Source: Hymenobacter cyanobacteriorum (GTDB lineage Bacteria; Bacteroidota; Bacteroidia; Cytophagales; Hymenobacteraceae). Taken from it: a DNA stretch of 64,000 nucleotides. The notes beneath the pieces were generated by a model. That model worked only from the letters and a program-made list of their open reading frames with translations, searched no databases and was not told where the DNA came from. The stretch covers positions 620,001-684,000 of the forward strand of contig NZ_JALBGC010000004.1 of NCBI RefSeq assembly GCF_022631375.1. The letters run 5' to 3'. Shown here piece after piece: positions 45,387-52,881 of the stretch (position 1 is the stretch's first letter; each line of letters opens with the position of its first letter). A program made the position numbers and the translations under genes.

Positions 45387-47399
45387 ATGAAAACCTTCCT
45401 CCTGTTGCTGCTTGCCGCGTTGGCTGCTACCGCCCAGGTCCGCGCCCAAACCGGTACCAACGTGCTAGACTGGAAGGCCAATACCACCCTCACCAGCTAC
45501 CTCAATCAGCAGCTGCACGCGCAGTACGCCGGCCGTCCCGCCGGGCTGGCCCGCGCTGCGCAGTCGGCGGCCGGAGCTGCGGCCTACCGCGACAGCGTGC
45601 GCGCCCGCTGCCGCCGGGTGCTGGGGCCGCTGCCGGCCTGCACGCCGCTGCGGGCGCAGGTGGTGGACCAGCTGGTCCGGCCGGGCTTTCGCATTGAGAA
45701 AATCATTTACGAAAGCACACCGCGGCACCACGTCACGGCCAATTTGTACGTGCCCAACGGGGCCGGCCGGTGGCCCACCGTGCTGCTGCCCTGCGGCCAC
45801 GAGAACGAGGCCAAAGCCACCGTCAGCTACCAGCAAACGGCCATGCTATTTGCCACGCACGGTTTCGCGGTGCTGGTGCCCGACCCCGTTTCGCAGGGCG
45901 AGCGCATGCAGCTAACCGACGCGGCCGGCAAGCCCCTGGCCCGTGGCGGCACTACCGAACACACCCTGCTGAACGCCCAGGCCGCGCTGGTGGGCCACAA
46001 CCTGCCCGCCGCCGAGCTGTGGGACAATATCCGGGGCCTCGACTACCTGGCCACCCGGCCCGACGTGGACACGGCCCGTTTCGGCTGCATCGGCAACTCG
46101 GGCGGTGCTACCCAAACCGCCTACCTGCTGGCCGTCGAGCCCCGCCTGAAAGTAGCGGCCCTGTGCAGCTACGTAGCAGCCGGCGAGCGCAACCTGGAGC
46201 TTACCGGCCCCGCCGATGGCTGCGTGATGCTGCCCAATGCCGGCCGCGCCCGCCTCGACCTTGCCGACTGGCCCATTGCCTTTGCCCCGAAGCCGTTGCT
46301 GCTGCTGGCCGGCCGCTACGACTTCGTCGATTTCAACAGCATCGAAACTGCCCACGCCGAAATAGGAAGCATCTATCAGGCGCTGGGGCAGTTGCGGCAG
46401 CATCAGTTATTCACGGCGGAGGACGGCCACGGCATCTCAAAACCCAAGCGCGAAGTAGCAGTGCGCTTCTTTCTGAAGTGGCTAAAAGGGGAGGTGGCCC
46501 CCGCTGCCGTGCAGGAAGGACCGCTGCCCGTTGCCACTGCCCGCGAGCTGCAATGCACAACCACCGGGCAGGTGAATACCAGCTTCGCCGACGAAGAAAA
46601 CCTGTCGGCGTTTTATCAGGCCGAAGCGAAACGGCTGGTGGCTGCTCGCCCTCCGCTCACCGCCCAAAAACTGGGGCGGCTGGAATTCTGGCAGCCCACA
46701 AACGCTGCCTTCGACGTCCTTTTTTCCCGGGAAGACCAAGGCCACGCCCTGCGCATGGAGCCCCGCGACACGCTGCGCCGCGACGGCTTGCTGCTCCAGA
46801 AGCTCATTCTGCGCAGAGGCCAGTTTTTGCCCCTGCCGGTGCTGCGGCTCGATGCGCCCGCCGCCCGCAAAGCAACCGGCCGCGTGCTCATCTGCTTCGC
46901 CGATGCGGGCAAGGCCACGCTGGCCGACAGCACCGCCTGGCTGCGCGCGCAGTTGAAAAACTACGATGCGGTGCTGCTGGCCGACCTGCGCGGCCAGGGC
47001 GAAACCGCCGACCCCGGTGCTGCCCTCGACCCCAAGTACTACAACCGCGAGTACCGTCCGGCCCTGCAGGGCCTGCACCTGGGGCTGCCGCTGCTGTATC
47101 AGCGCATGGCCGATGCCGCGCAGCTGGCGCGCTATGCCACCGATGGGCCGACGCGCGGCCGCTCCGTGGATGTTTATGCGCTGGGGCGGTCGTCATCGCT
47201 GGTGGCGTTGCACCTAGCCGCCGGGTTAGGTCCGGTTATGCGGCAGGTGCGGCTGCCAATCCTACCGGTTTCCTGGCAGGAAATACTGAGCCAGCCAACC
47301 ACTAAAGACGTTTACTCCGACGTGCTGCCCGGCGTGCTGCTCTGCTACGACGTGCCCGATTTGGTGCGGGCGCTGGGCAAGGTCATTAAAAGAATGTAA
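45387..47399 (+). CDS. Secreted alpha/beta-hydrolase (acetylxylan-esterase-like), two-domain
   Basis: A 670-residue exported protein (signal peptide ending VRAQ). The first ~390 residues are an alpha/beta hydrolase: NLYVPNGAGRWPTVLLPCGH, VLVPDPVSQGERMQL, nucleophile Ser in GCIGNSGGATQTAY, an acid region LLLLAGRYDFVDF and likely His in TAEDGHGISKP. The second part (about 400-670) resembles a second, probably inactive hydrolase lobe (RVLICFADAGKATL, AVLLADLRGQGET). Related families remove acetyl or methyl groups from plant polysaccharides, which would fit the pectin block, but the bond cleaved is not certain. ATG at 45387 was preferred over TTG at 45384. Confidence 0.75.
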   Translation: MKTFLLLLLAALAATAQVRAQTGTNVLDWKANTTLTSYLNQQLHAQYAGRPAGLARAAQSAAGAAAYRDSVRARCRRVLGPLPACTPLRAQVVDQLVRPGFRIEKIIYESTPRHHVTANLYVPNGAGRWPTVLLPCGHENEAKATVSYQQTAMLFATHGFAVLVPDPVSQGERMQLTDAAGKPLARGGTTEHTLLNAQAALVGHNLPAAELWDNIRGLDYLATRPDVDTARFGCIGNSGGATQTAYLLAVEPRLKVAALCSYVAAGERNLELTGPADGCVMLPNAGRARLDLADWPIAFAPKPLLLLAGRYDFVDFNSIETAHAEIGSIYQALGQLRQHQLFTAEDGHGISKPKREVAVRFFLKWLKGEVAPAAVQEGPLPVATARELQCTTTGQVNTSFADEENLSAFYQAEAKRLVAARPPLTAQKLGRLEFWQPTNAAFDVLFSREDQGHALRMEPRDTLRRDGLLLQKLILRRGQFLPLPVLRLDAPAARKATGRVLICFADAGKATLADSTAWLRAQLKNYDAVLLADLRGQGETADPGAALDPKYYNREYRPALQGLHLGLPLLYQRMADAAQLARYATDGPTRGRSVDVYALGRSSSLVALHLAAGLGPVMRQVRLPILPVSWQEILSQPTTKDVYSDVLPGVLLCYDVPDLVRALGKVIKRM

Positions 47400-47503
47400 T
47401 TGCGTGTGAATATAATAAAAAATCAATTTGAGAATTTACCTGTGCAATGAAATATTGCTAAAGTTATTAAATTAACTAATTGATAGTCTTGCTTAAAAAT
47501 GAA

Positions 47504-47534
47504 TTGAATTTGCGATGGCTATTGCCTATGTTTG
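47504..47534 (+). promoter_or_regulatory. Bacteroidota-type promoter for the CHKG gene
   Basis: TTG at 47504-47506, a 20-base spacer and TATGTTTG at 47527-47534 match the TTG-n19/20-TAnnTTTG consensus. It lies in an unusually AT-rich 234-base gap (47400-47633) and would give a leader of about 90 bases. Confidence 0.6.
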
Positions 47535-47633
47535 TGAATGCCGCTTGAAATAGTTTAATATATTTTCAGGCTGCCCTTCATCGGCAGGAAGGAACTGCTG
47601 CCAACATTATCTTCTTTTCCATTCTGGTTAGTT

Positions 47634-47906
47634 ATGAAAAACATGTTCACAATTGTGGGCTGCTGCCTGCTAAGCGCGGCGGCTTTTGCCTCAACGAATC
47701 TGCCCGGCAAGTCGGCCCTGGCTGGCCGCCAGCAAAGCAGCGTAGCGGTTGCCGCCAGCGCCAATGTTTCGCACGACGCGGTGCTCATCTGCCACAAAGG
47801 CCGCGAAATTACGGTTGATGCCCACGCGGTGCCCGCCCACCTGGCGCATGGCGACAAGCTGGGTTCCTGCACCAGCACGCCTCCCGGCGACATCGACCCC
47901 AAGTAG
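47634..47906 (+). CDS. Small secreted CHKG-motif protein
   Basis: A 90-residue exported protein (signal MKNMFTIVGCCLLSAAAFA). The mature C-terminal half has VLICHKGREITVDAHAVPAH followed by LAHGDKLGSC, a short module seen in many secreted Bacteroidota proteins, where the Cys/His residues suggest metal binding or a disulfide. Function unknown. A strong promoter precedes it and a hairpin terminator follows, so it is a single-gene unit. Confidence 0.8.
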   Translation: MKNMFTIVGCCLLSAAAFASTNLPGKSALAGRQQSSVAVAASANVSHDAVLICHKGREITVDAHAVPAHLAHGDKLGSCTSTPPGDIDPK

Positions 47907-47950
47907 GCTGCTGGCACCAGCCGACTGCCGCCCGTTGCGGGCGCTTGGCA

Positions 47951-47984
47951 AAGCCCCGACTGACCGCAAGCAGTCGGGGCTTTT
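47951..47984 (+). terminator. Rho-independent terminator after the CHKG gene
   Basis: AAGCCCCGACTG pairs with CAGTCGGGGCTT around an 8-base loop and is followed by TTTT. It is 44 bases after the stop. Confidence 0.85.
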
Positions 47985-48047
47985 GTGCTTTGAGCCCAAA
48001 GACGGTAACGGCTCATCACCTGGCTCTAGCAACTCCCCGCGCCGCCT

Positions 48048-48055
48048 TATCTTTC
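48048..48055 (+). promoter_or_regulatory. -7 box candidate for the TIGR04222-like gene
   Basis: TATCTTTC resembles TAnnTTTG with one change and lies 35 bases before the start. No clear -33 element. Confidence 0.3.
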
Positions 48056-48089
48056 GGTACTGAAAAACCACCGACTGCCCGCAGCCGCC

Positions 48090-49538
48090 ATGTTGCCCCC
48101 CACGCCCCGCCCGGTCCCCGCCGCCGACCTGTGGGCCCGCCTCGAAGCCTTCGACCTCGACGCCACCGGGGCCGCGCTCCCGTTTTCGCAGCGCCTGGCC
48201 CGCGACAACGGCTGGAGCCCTGCCTTCGCCCGCCGGGTGGTGCGCGAATACAAGCGCTTCGTATATCTGGCCGCTACCTGCGACCACCCCGTCACGCCTT
48301 CCGATGAAGTTGACCAGGCCTGGCACCTGCACCTGGTGTACACCCGCTCGTACTGGGACGAGCTGTGTGGGCAGGTGCTGGGCTTCGCTCTGCACCACGG
48401 CCCCACGCGCGGCGGCGCGGCCGAGGGCCGGAAGTTTGGCGACTGGTACGCCCGCACCCTGCAATCGTATCAGGACGCTTTCGATACGCTGCCGCCTGCT
48501 GATGTCTGGCCACCGGCCACGCAACGATTTGGCGACGCGCCCTACTTCCGGCGCGTGAACCTGCGACGGCACTGGCTGCTGCCGCGCCTGCGCTGGCGCT
48601 GGGGTTGCCCCGGCCGCCGCGAAGCGCTGGGGCTGGCTGCCGTGCTGCTGTTGCTGGGCTGCACCGCCCGCACTCCGCTCAACCCTTTTGACTGGTATGG
48701 AACCGAGTTTCTGCTGCTCTTCAGCGGGCTGTGTGTGGTGCTGCTGCCGGCGGCCGTGTGGTGGAGCCGCCGCCTCGTGGGGGCACCTGAGGTGTACGAC
48801 GGTGAGCGGCTGAGCACATATGAGGCGGTGCGCCTGGCCGACAACGGCCGCCGCCTGGCCGAAAGCGTGGTAGCGGCGCTAGTCCACAACGGCCAGGCCG
48901 AGCTGGTGCCCGGTCGCAAAATCCGCCGCACGGAAGCCGCTGCCCCCACCGATGCCTGCGAACTGGCCGTGTGGAACCTGATGCATGCCAACGGCGAAAC
49001 TGACCTGGATACACTGCGCGAGCGAGTTTCGGCGCCTGCCTTTGGCGAAACTCCCAAGCTAGACCAGGCACTGGTTGATAAAGGCTTGCTGCTGGCACCC
49101 GAAACCCGCCAGCGCATCGACCGCATTCCCCGGCTTACGGCTGTTGGCCTCGTGTTATTTGGCCTGGTAAAAGTATTCGTGGGCCTGAGCCGGTACCGGC
49201 CGGTTGAGTTTCTGGTGCTGCTGCTAGTAGTGCTGATTGTTACTTCCTGGAGCTACCTGCGCGCTAATGGCAGCTGGGCCACCGGTAGCGGAGCCCGGCT
49301 ACTGCCCAACCTGGGCGCGGCGGTGCGGCGAGAGCGTAAACAACGGCCGTTTTCCGGACAGGTCGTGGCGCTTTCCGTCGCCATTTTCGGCATCGATGAG
49401 CTGAAATACGTGGGGCATAGTACCCTGGCGGCCTACTTGGCCCCCCCGCCGTCGGATAGCAGCAGCGGGGGCGATGGCGGCTCGGGCTGCGGCGGCGGCG
49501 GTTGTGGCGGGGGCGGCTGTGGAGGCTGCGGCAGCTAG
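48090..49538 (+). CDS. TIGR04222-like membrane protein with Gly/Cys-rich tail
   Basis: A 482-residue protein. The N-terminal ~150 residues contain EYKRFVYLAATCDHPVTPSDEVDQAWHLH-type sequence (DEVDQAWHLHLVYTRSYW), typical of glycine-rich-domain-like proteins. Hydrophobic segments follow (about 182-192, 203-223, 345-360 and 365-385). The C-terminus (about 455-482) is SGCGGGGCGGGGCGGCGS-like, the hallmark of TIGR04222 membrane proteins. Function is unknown; the Cys pairs could bind metal or haem-like groups. It is followed by a short membrane-fusion-like protein. Confidence 0.78.
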   Translation: MLPPTPRPVPAADLWARLEAFDLDATGAALPFSQRLARDNGWSPAFARRVVREYKRFVYLAATCDHPVTPSDEVDQAWHLHLVYTRSYWDELCGQVLGFALHHGPTRGGAAEGRKFGDWYARTLQSYQDAFDTLPPADVWPPATQRFGDAPYFRRVNLRRHWLLPRLRWRWGCPGRREALGLAAVLLLLGCTARTPLNPFDWYGTEFLLLFSGLCVVLLPAAVWWSRRLVGAPEVYDGERLSTYEAVRLADNGRRLAESVVAALVHNGQAELVPGRKIRRTEAAAPTDACELAVWNLMHANGETDLDTLRERVSAPAFGETPKLDQALVDKGLLLAPETRQRIDRIPRLTAVGLVLFGLVKVFVGLSRYRPVEFLVLLLVVLIVTSWSYLRANGSWATGSGARLLPNLGAAVRRERKQRPFSGQVVALSVAIFGIDELKYVGHSTLAAYLAPPPSDSSSGGDGGSGCGGGGCGGGGCGGCGS

Positions 49539-49553
49539 CCAAAAGCAGCCTGC

Positions 49554-49561
49554 TACCTTCG
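49554..49561 (+). promoter_or_regulatory. -7 box candidate for the 49663 gene
   Basis: TACCTTCG, same word as upstream of uxaC, lies 15 bases after the previous stop and 101 bases before the start. No -33 match at standard spacing. Confidence 0.28.
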
Positions 49562-49662
49562 TGCCATCGAACCTGCGCCCCGAATTGGCGTAGCAGGAGC
49601 GAGGGCTGCCAATGCCGCTCACCCTCGCCGGCGCAGTTTGCCCGGCGCTTGCCTTTGCTTTT

Positions 49663-50271
49663 ATGAAAAAATCTACGCTGATTGCGGTGGTCGTTGTGTT
49701 GGTGGCCGTGGGCGTGCTGGGCCGCCGCTGGTGGGTGAAATCGGACAGCGAAGTGGCCGCGCTGGCTGCCGGCCCCGCGCCCGCCGCCATCATTCCCGAC
49801 TCAACTTCGGTGGTGCTGGCCGGCCGCGTGGGCGCGGGCGGCACCGAGCCGGTACTGGCCAAAAAGCCCGGCCGCATTCGCAACGTGTATTTCGACGCGG
49901 GCCAGTACGTGCGGCGCGGCACCATCATCGCCAAGCTGGCCGATTACAACTTCGTCACGGCCCCGCACGACGGCTTTCTGGGGGCGCGGCAGGTTTCGGT
50001 GGGCGAGTACGTGAAGCCCGGCACTGTAGTCACGAGCATCTCGCGCAAAGGCTACCTGCTGGTGCCGGTGGCCGTGCCCGCCGGCAGCCCCGCCCACGTG
50101 CAGCCCGGCGACTCGGTGCGCGTGTGGGCCACCAGCCGCCCCACCCGCGTGGTCACCGGCGTGGCCGCCCTCGCCGAGGACACCACCGGCGGCAAAAATC
50201 TCGAAATTCGTTGCCCCTCGCGTTCCCCGCTGCGCCTGGGCGAAGCAGCCAGCGTGCAGCTGAAACGCTAG
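49663..50271 (+). CDS. Short membrane-fusion (HlyD/RND adaptor-like) protein
   Basis: A 202-residue protein with an N-terminal membrane helix (MKKSTLIAVVVVLVAVGVLG). The remainder has the biotinyl/lipoyl-like hairpin of periplasmic adaptors: GRVGAGGTEPVLAKKPGRI, VYFDAGQYVRRGTIIAKLAD, APHDGFLGARQVSVGEYVKPGT and a beta-barrel end. It lacks the long coiled-coil hairpin, so it is about half the usual adaptor length, and no pump gene accompanies it. The start MKKSTL was chosen over an upstream in-frame ATG. Role unknown. Confidence 0.75.
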   Translation: MKKSTLIAVVVVLVAVGVLGRRWWVKSDSEVAALAAGPAPAAIIPDSTSVVLAGRVGAGGTEPVLAKKPGRIRNVYFDAGQYVRRGTIIAKLADYNFVTAPHDGFLGARQVSVGEYVKPGTVVTSISRKGYLLVPVAVPAGSPAHVQPGDSVRVWATSRPTRVVTGVAALAEDTTGGKNLEIRCPSRSPLRLGEAASVQLKR

Positions 50272-50292
50272 GGCGGGAGGGCAATACGGAAA

Positions 50293-50388
50293 AACGGTCA
50301 TGCTGAGCTTGTCGAAGCATCTCGCGTGCAATAGTAAATCAATTACTGCTGCGGTAGAGATGCTTCGACTGCGCTCAGCATGACCGTT
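50293..50388. repeat. Long hairpin repeat, family A
   Basis: Arms 50293-50323 (AACGGTCATGCTGAGCTTGT...) and 50357-50388 pair with few mismatches. It separates the convergent adaptor-like and GH3 genes. Confidence 0.9.
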
Positions 50389-50423
50389 CTGCTTATTGAT
50401 TTTCCGCCGATGAGCCAGATATG

Positions 50424-52736
50424 CTACTGCGCCACCAGCTTAAACGGCACCATCTGCACGTCGCGCGAGTTGCCGCCCACCATCACCTGGAAATCCCCGG
50501 GCTCGGCTGCGAATTTCAGGTCGTTGTTGTAGAACTTCAGCGCATCCGGCGCGAGGCGGAAAGTGAGGGTTTTGCTCTCGCCTTTCTTGAGCATCACCTT
50601 CTGGAAGCCTTTTAACTCCGAAACCGGGCGCGAGCTGGAACCCACCATGTCGCGCAGATAGAGCTGGGCCACTTCCTCGCCGTCCACGTTGCCGGTGTTT
50701 TGCACGGTTACGCTTACGGTTAAGGTCTCGGCGGGGCCGATGGTGCTTTTGCTGAGCGTGGGCTTGCCGTAGGTGAACGTGGTGTAGCTCAGGCCGAAGC
50801 CGAAGGGGTAGAGCGGGTCGTTGCTTACGTCGAGGTAGCGCGACTTGTACTTGTCGAGCTTCACACCACCGTAGGGCCGGCCGGTGTTCTTGTGGTTGTA
50901 GTAGAGCGGCACCTGGCCCACCACTTGCGGGAAAGTGGCCGTGATTTTACCGCTCGGGTTGTAGGCCCCAAACAGCACGTCGGCAATAGCATTGCCCGCC
51001 TGTGTGCCCGCAAACCACGTTTCCAAAATGGCGTCGGCGTTCTGGTTTTCCCAGCTGATGGCCAGCGGGCGACCATTCATCAGCACCAGCACGAGCGGCT
51101 TGCCGGTGGCTTTCAGGGCCTTCAGCAGGGCCAGCTGCTGGCCGGGCAACGTGATGTCGGCGCGGGCGGCGGCCTCGCCGCTCATGCCCTGGCTTTCGCC
51201 CACCACGGCCACCACCACGTCGGCGCTTTGGGCCACCTGCACGGCTTCTTTTATCATTTCCTCGGAGCTGCGCTTGTCGATTTCGAGCTCGCCGCCGTGG
51301 GCCTGCAGGCGGTCCAGCATCTGCTGGTCGTCGGCGATGTTGGCGCCCTTGGCGTAGGTGATTTTGAGGCCGGGCGCTGCGGCGCGCAGGCCCTGCTCCA
51401 CCGATACGGCCTGGTGCCAGTCGCCGGCCCCGCTCCAGCTGCCAATCACGTCGCGCTGGCGGTTGGCCAGCGGGCCGATGAGGGCGATGCTGCCGGTTTT
51501 CTTCAGCGGCAGGGCGTTGCGGTCATTCTTCAGCAGCACCATGCTGCGGCGGGCAATGTCGCGAGCGGCGGCGATGAATTCGGGCTTCATCAGGGTGCTG
51601 CTGGCGCGCTCGGCGCTCACCTTGCGGTAGGGGTCGGCGAAGAGGCCGAGCTTGTACTTGGCCTCCAGAATGCGGCGGCAGGCGGCGTCGAGCTGGGCCT
51701 TGCTCACCGCCCCGGACTGCAGGTTTTTGGCCGTGTATTTCAGGAATTCCTCGCCGACCATGTCCTGGTCGATGCCCGCGTTCAGGGCCAGCGCGGCCAC
51801 CTGCTCGTCGGTGCCCATGCCGTGTTCTTTCATCTCCGGAATGGCCGTGTAGTCGGTGCACACAAACCCCTGAAAGCCCCACTGCTTGCGCAGCAGGTCG
51901 GTCATCAGCCACTTATTGGCCGTGGCCGGAATGCCGTTGATGTCGTTGAACGAGGACATCACCGAGCCCACGCCGGCATCGATGGCGGCTTTGTAGGGCG
52001 GCAGGTACTCGTTGTACATGCGCTGGCGGCTCATGTCGGTGGTGTTGTAGTCGCGGCCGGCCTCGGCGGCGCCGTAGAGGGCGAAGTGTTTGAGGCAGGC
52101 CATTACGGTGTTGGGCTGGGTGAGGTCGTTGCCGGGGCCCTGGTAGCCGCGCACCATGGCTTCGGCAATGCGCGAGCCGAGGTAAGGGTCTTCGCCCGAG
52201 CCTTCGGAGATGCGGCCCCAGCGGGCATCGCGGGCAATGTCCACCATCGGCGAAAACACCCAGTCGAGTCCGTCGGCGGTCGATTCTTCGGCCGCGATGC
52301 GGGCGCTTTGCTCAATGGCCTGCAAATCCCAGCTGGCCGCCAGCCCTAGCGCAATCGGGAAAACGGTGCGGTGCCCGTGAATCACATCATACCCAAACAT
52401 CAGCGGAATGTGCAGCCGCGACTCCTTCAGGGCCATTTCCTGCAGCTTGCGCACGGCCACCGGCGTGTAGGTATTGAACACGCCCCCCACCAGGCCCTTG
52501 CGAATGTTGGCATCCACATCCTTGCTCACCACCGGCCCGGTCACGTCGAAACCAACTGATACCAGGTTTAGCTGACCGATTTTCTCCTCGGTTGTCATCT
52601 TCGCCATCAGTCCGTCGATGTATTGCTTCATCTTGGCATCGGTGGCGGAAGCAGCCGGCGCAGGTTTTTTCTGGGCCTGAGCAACGGGAGCGAGGGAAAG
52701 CGCGAGGAGGAGCGAGGCAAGGGGAATTTGTTTCAT
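50424..52736 (-). CDS. Secreted GH3 beta-glucosidase (BglX-like)
   Basis: A 770-residue exported GH3 enzyme. Signal peptide to QAQ-22. The N-terminal barrel contains PLMFGYDVIHGHRTVFPI, GRISEGSGEDPYLGS, KHF at 216-218 and the catalytic nucleophile Asp295 in GFVCTDYTAIPEM. The second domain has VVAVVGESQGMSGEAA and a C-terminal fibronectin-III-like domain (YTTFTYGKPTLS...PGDFQVMVGG). It would release glucose from beta-linked oligosaccharides. As the last gene of the sus2 operon with a GH144-type enzyme it may act on beta-1,2-linked glucose (sophorose-type) products; that linkage is inference. Confidence 0.92.
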   Translation of the reverse strand: MKQIPLASLLLALSLAPVAQAQKKPAPAASATDAKMKQYIDGLMAKMTTEEKIGQLNLVSVGFDVTGPVVSKDVDANIRKGLVGGVFNTYTPVAVRKLQEMALKESRLHIPLMFGYDVIHGHRTVFPIALGLAASWDLQAIEQSARIAAEESTADGLDWVFSPMVDIARDARWGRISEGSGEDPYLGSRIAEAMVRGYQGPGNDLTQPNTVMACLKHFALYGAAEAGRDYNTTDMSRQRMYNEYLPPYKAAIDAGVGSVMSSFNDINGIPATANKWLMTDLLRKQWGFQGFVCTDYTAIPEMKEHGMGTDEQVAALALNAGIDQDMVGEEFLKYTAKNLQSGAVSKAQLDAACRRILEAKYKLGLFADPYRKVSAERASSTLMKPEFIAAARDIARRSMVLLKNDRNALPLKKTGSIALIGPLANRQRDVIGSWSGAGDWHQAVSVEQGLRAAAPGLKITYAKGANIADDQQMLDRLQAHGGELEIDKRSSEEMIKEAVQVAQSADVVVAVVGESQGMSGEAAARADITLPGQQLALLKALKATGKPLVLVLMNGRPLAISWENQNADAILETWFAGTQAGNAIADVLFGAYNPSGKITATFPQVVGQVPLYYNHKNTGRPYGGVKLDKYKSRYLDVSNDPLYPFGFGLSYTTFTYGKPTLSKSTIGPAETLTVSVTVQNTGNVDGEEVAQLYLRDMVGSSSRPVSELKGFQKVMLKKGESKTLTFRLAPDALKFYNNDLKFAAEPGDFQVMVGGNSRDVQMVPFKLVAQ

Positions 52737-52754
52737 GCGGAAGGGTGGGCTTTG

Positions 52755-52874
52755 AACGATGTAGAGACGCAATACTTTGCGTCTCGTCGTTGCTGATGTT
52801 GTTTAAGTTGCGCAGTTCGGCTCAGTTGCGGTTGTTCAACGACGAGACGCAAAGTATTGCGTCTCTACATTGTT
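52755..52874. repeat. Long hairpin repeat, family C
   Basis: Arms 52755-52792 (AACGATGTAGAGACGCAATA...) and 52837-52874 pair over 38 bases. It lies between the GH43-like stop and the GH3 start and is the second copy of the family at 9596. Confidence 0.92.
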
Positions 52875-52881
52875 CTGTTAA

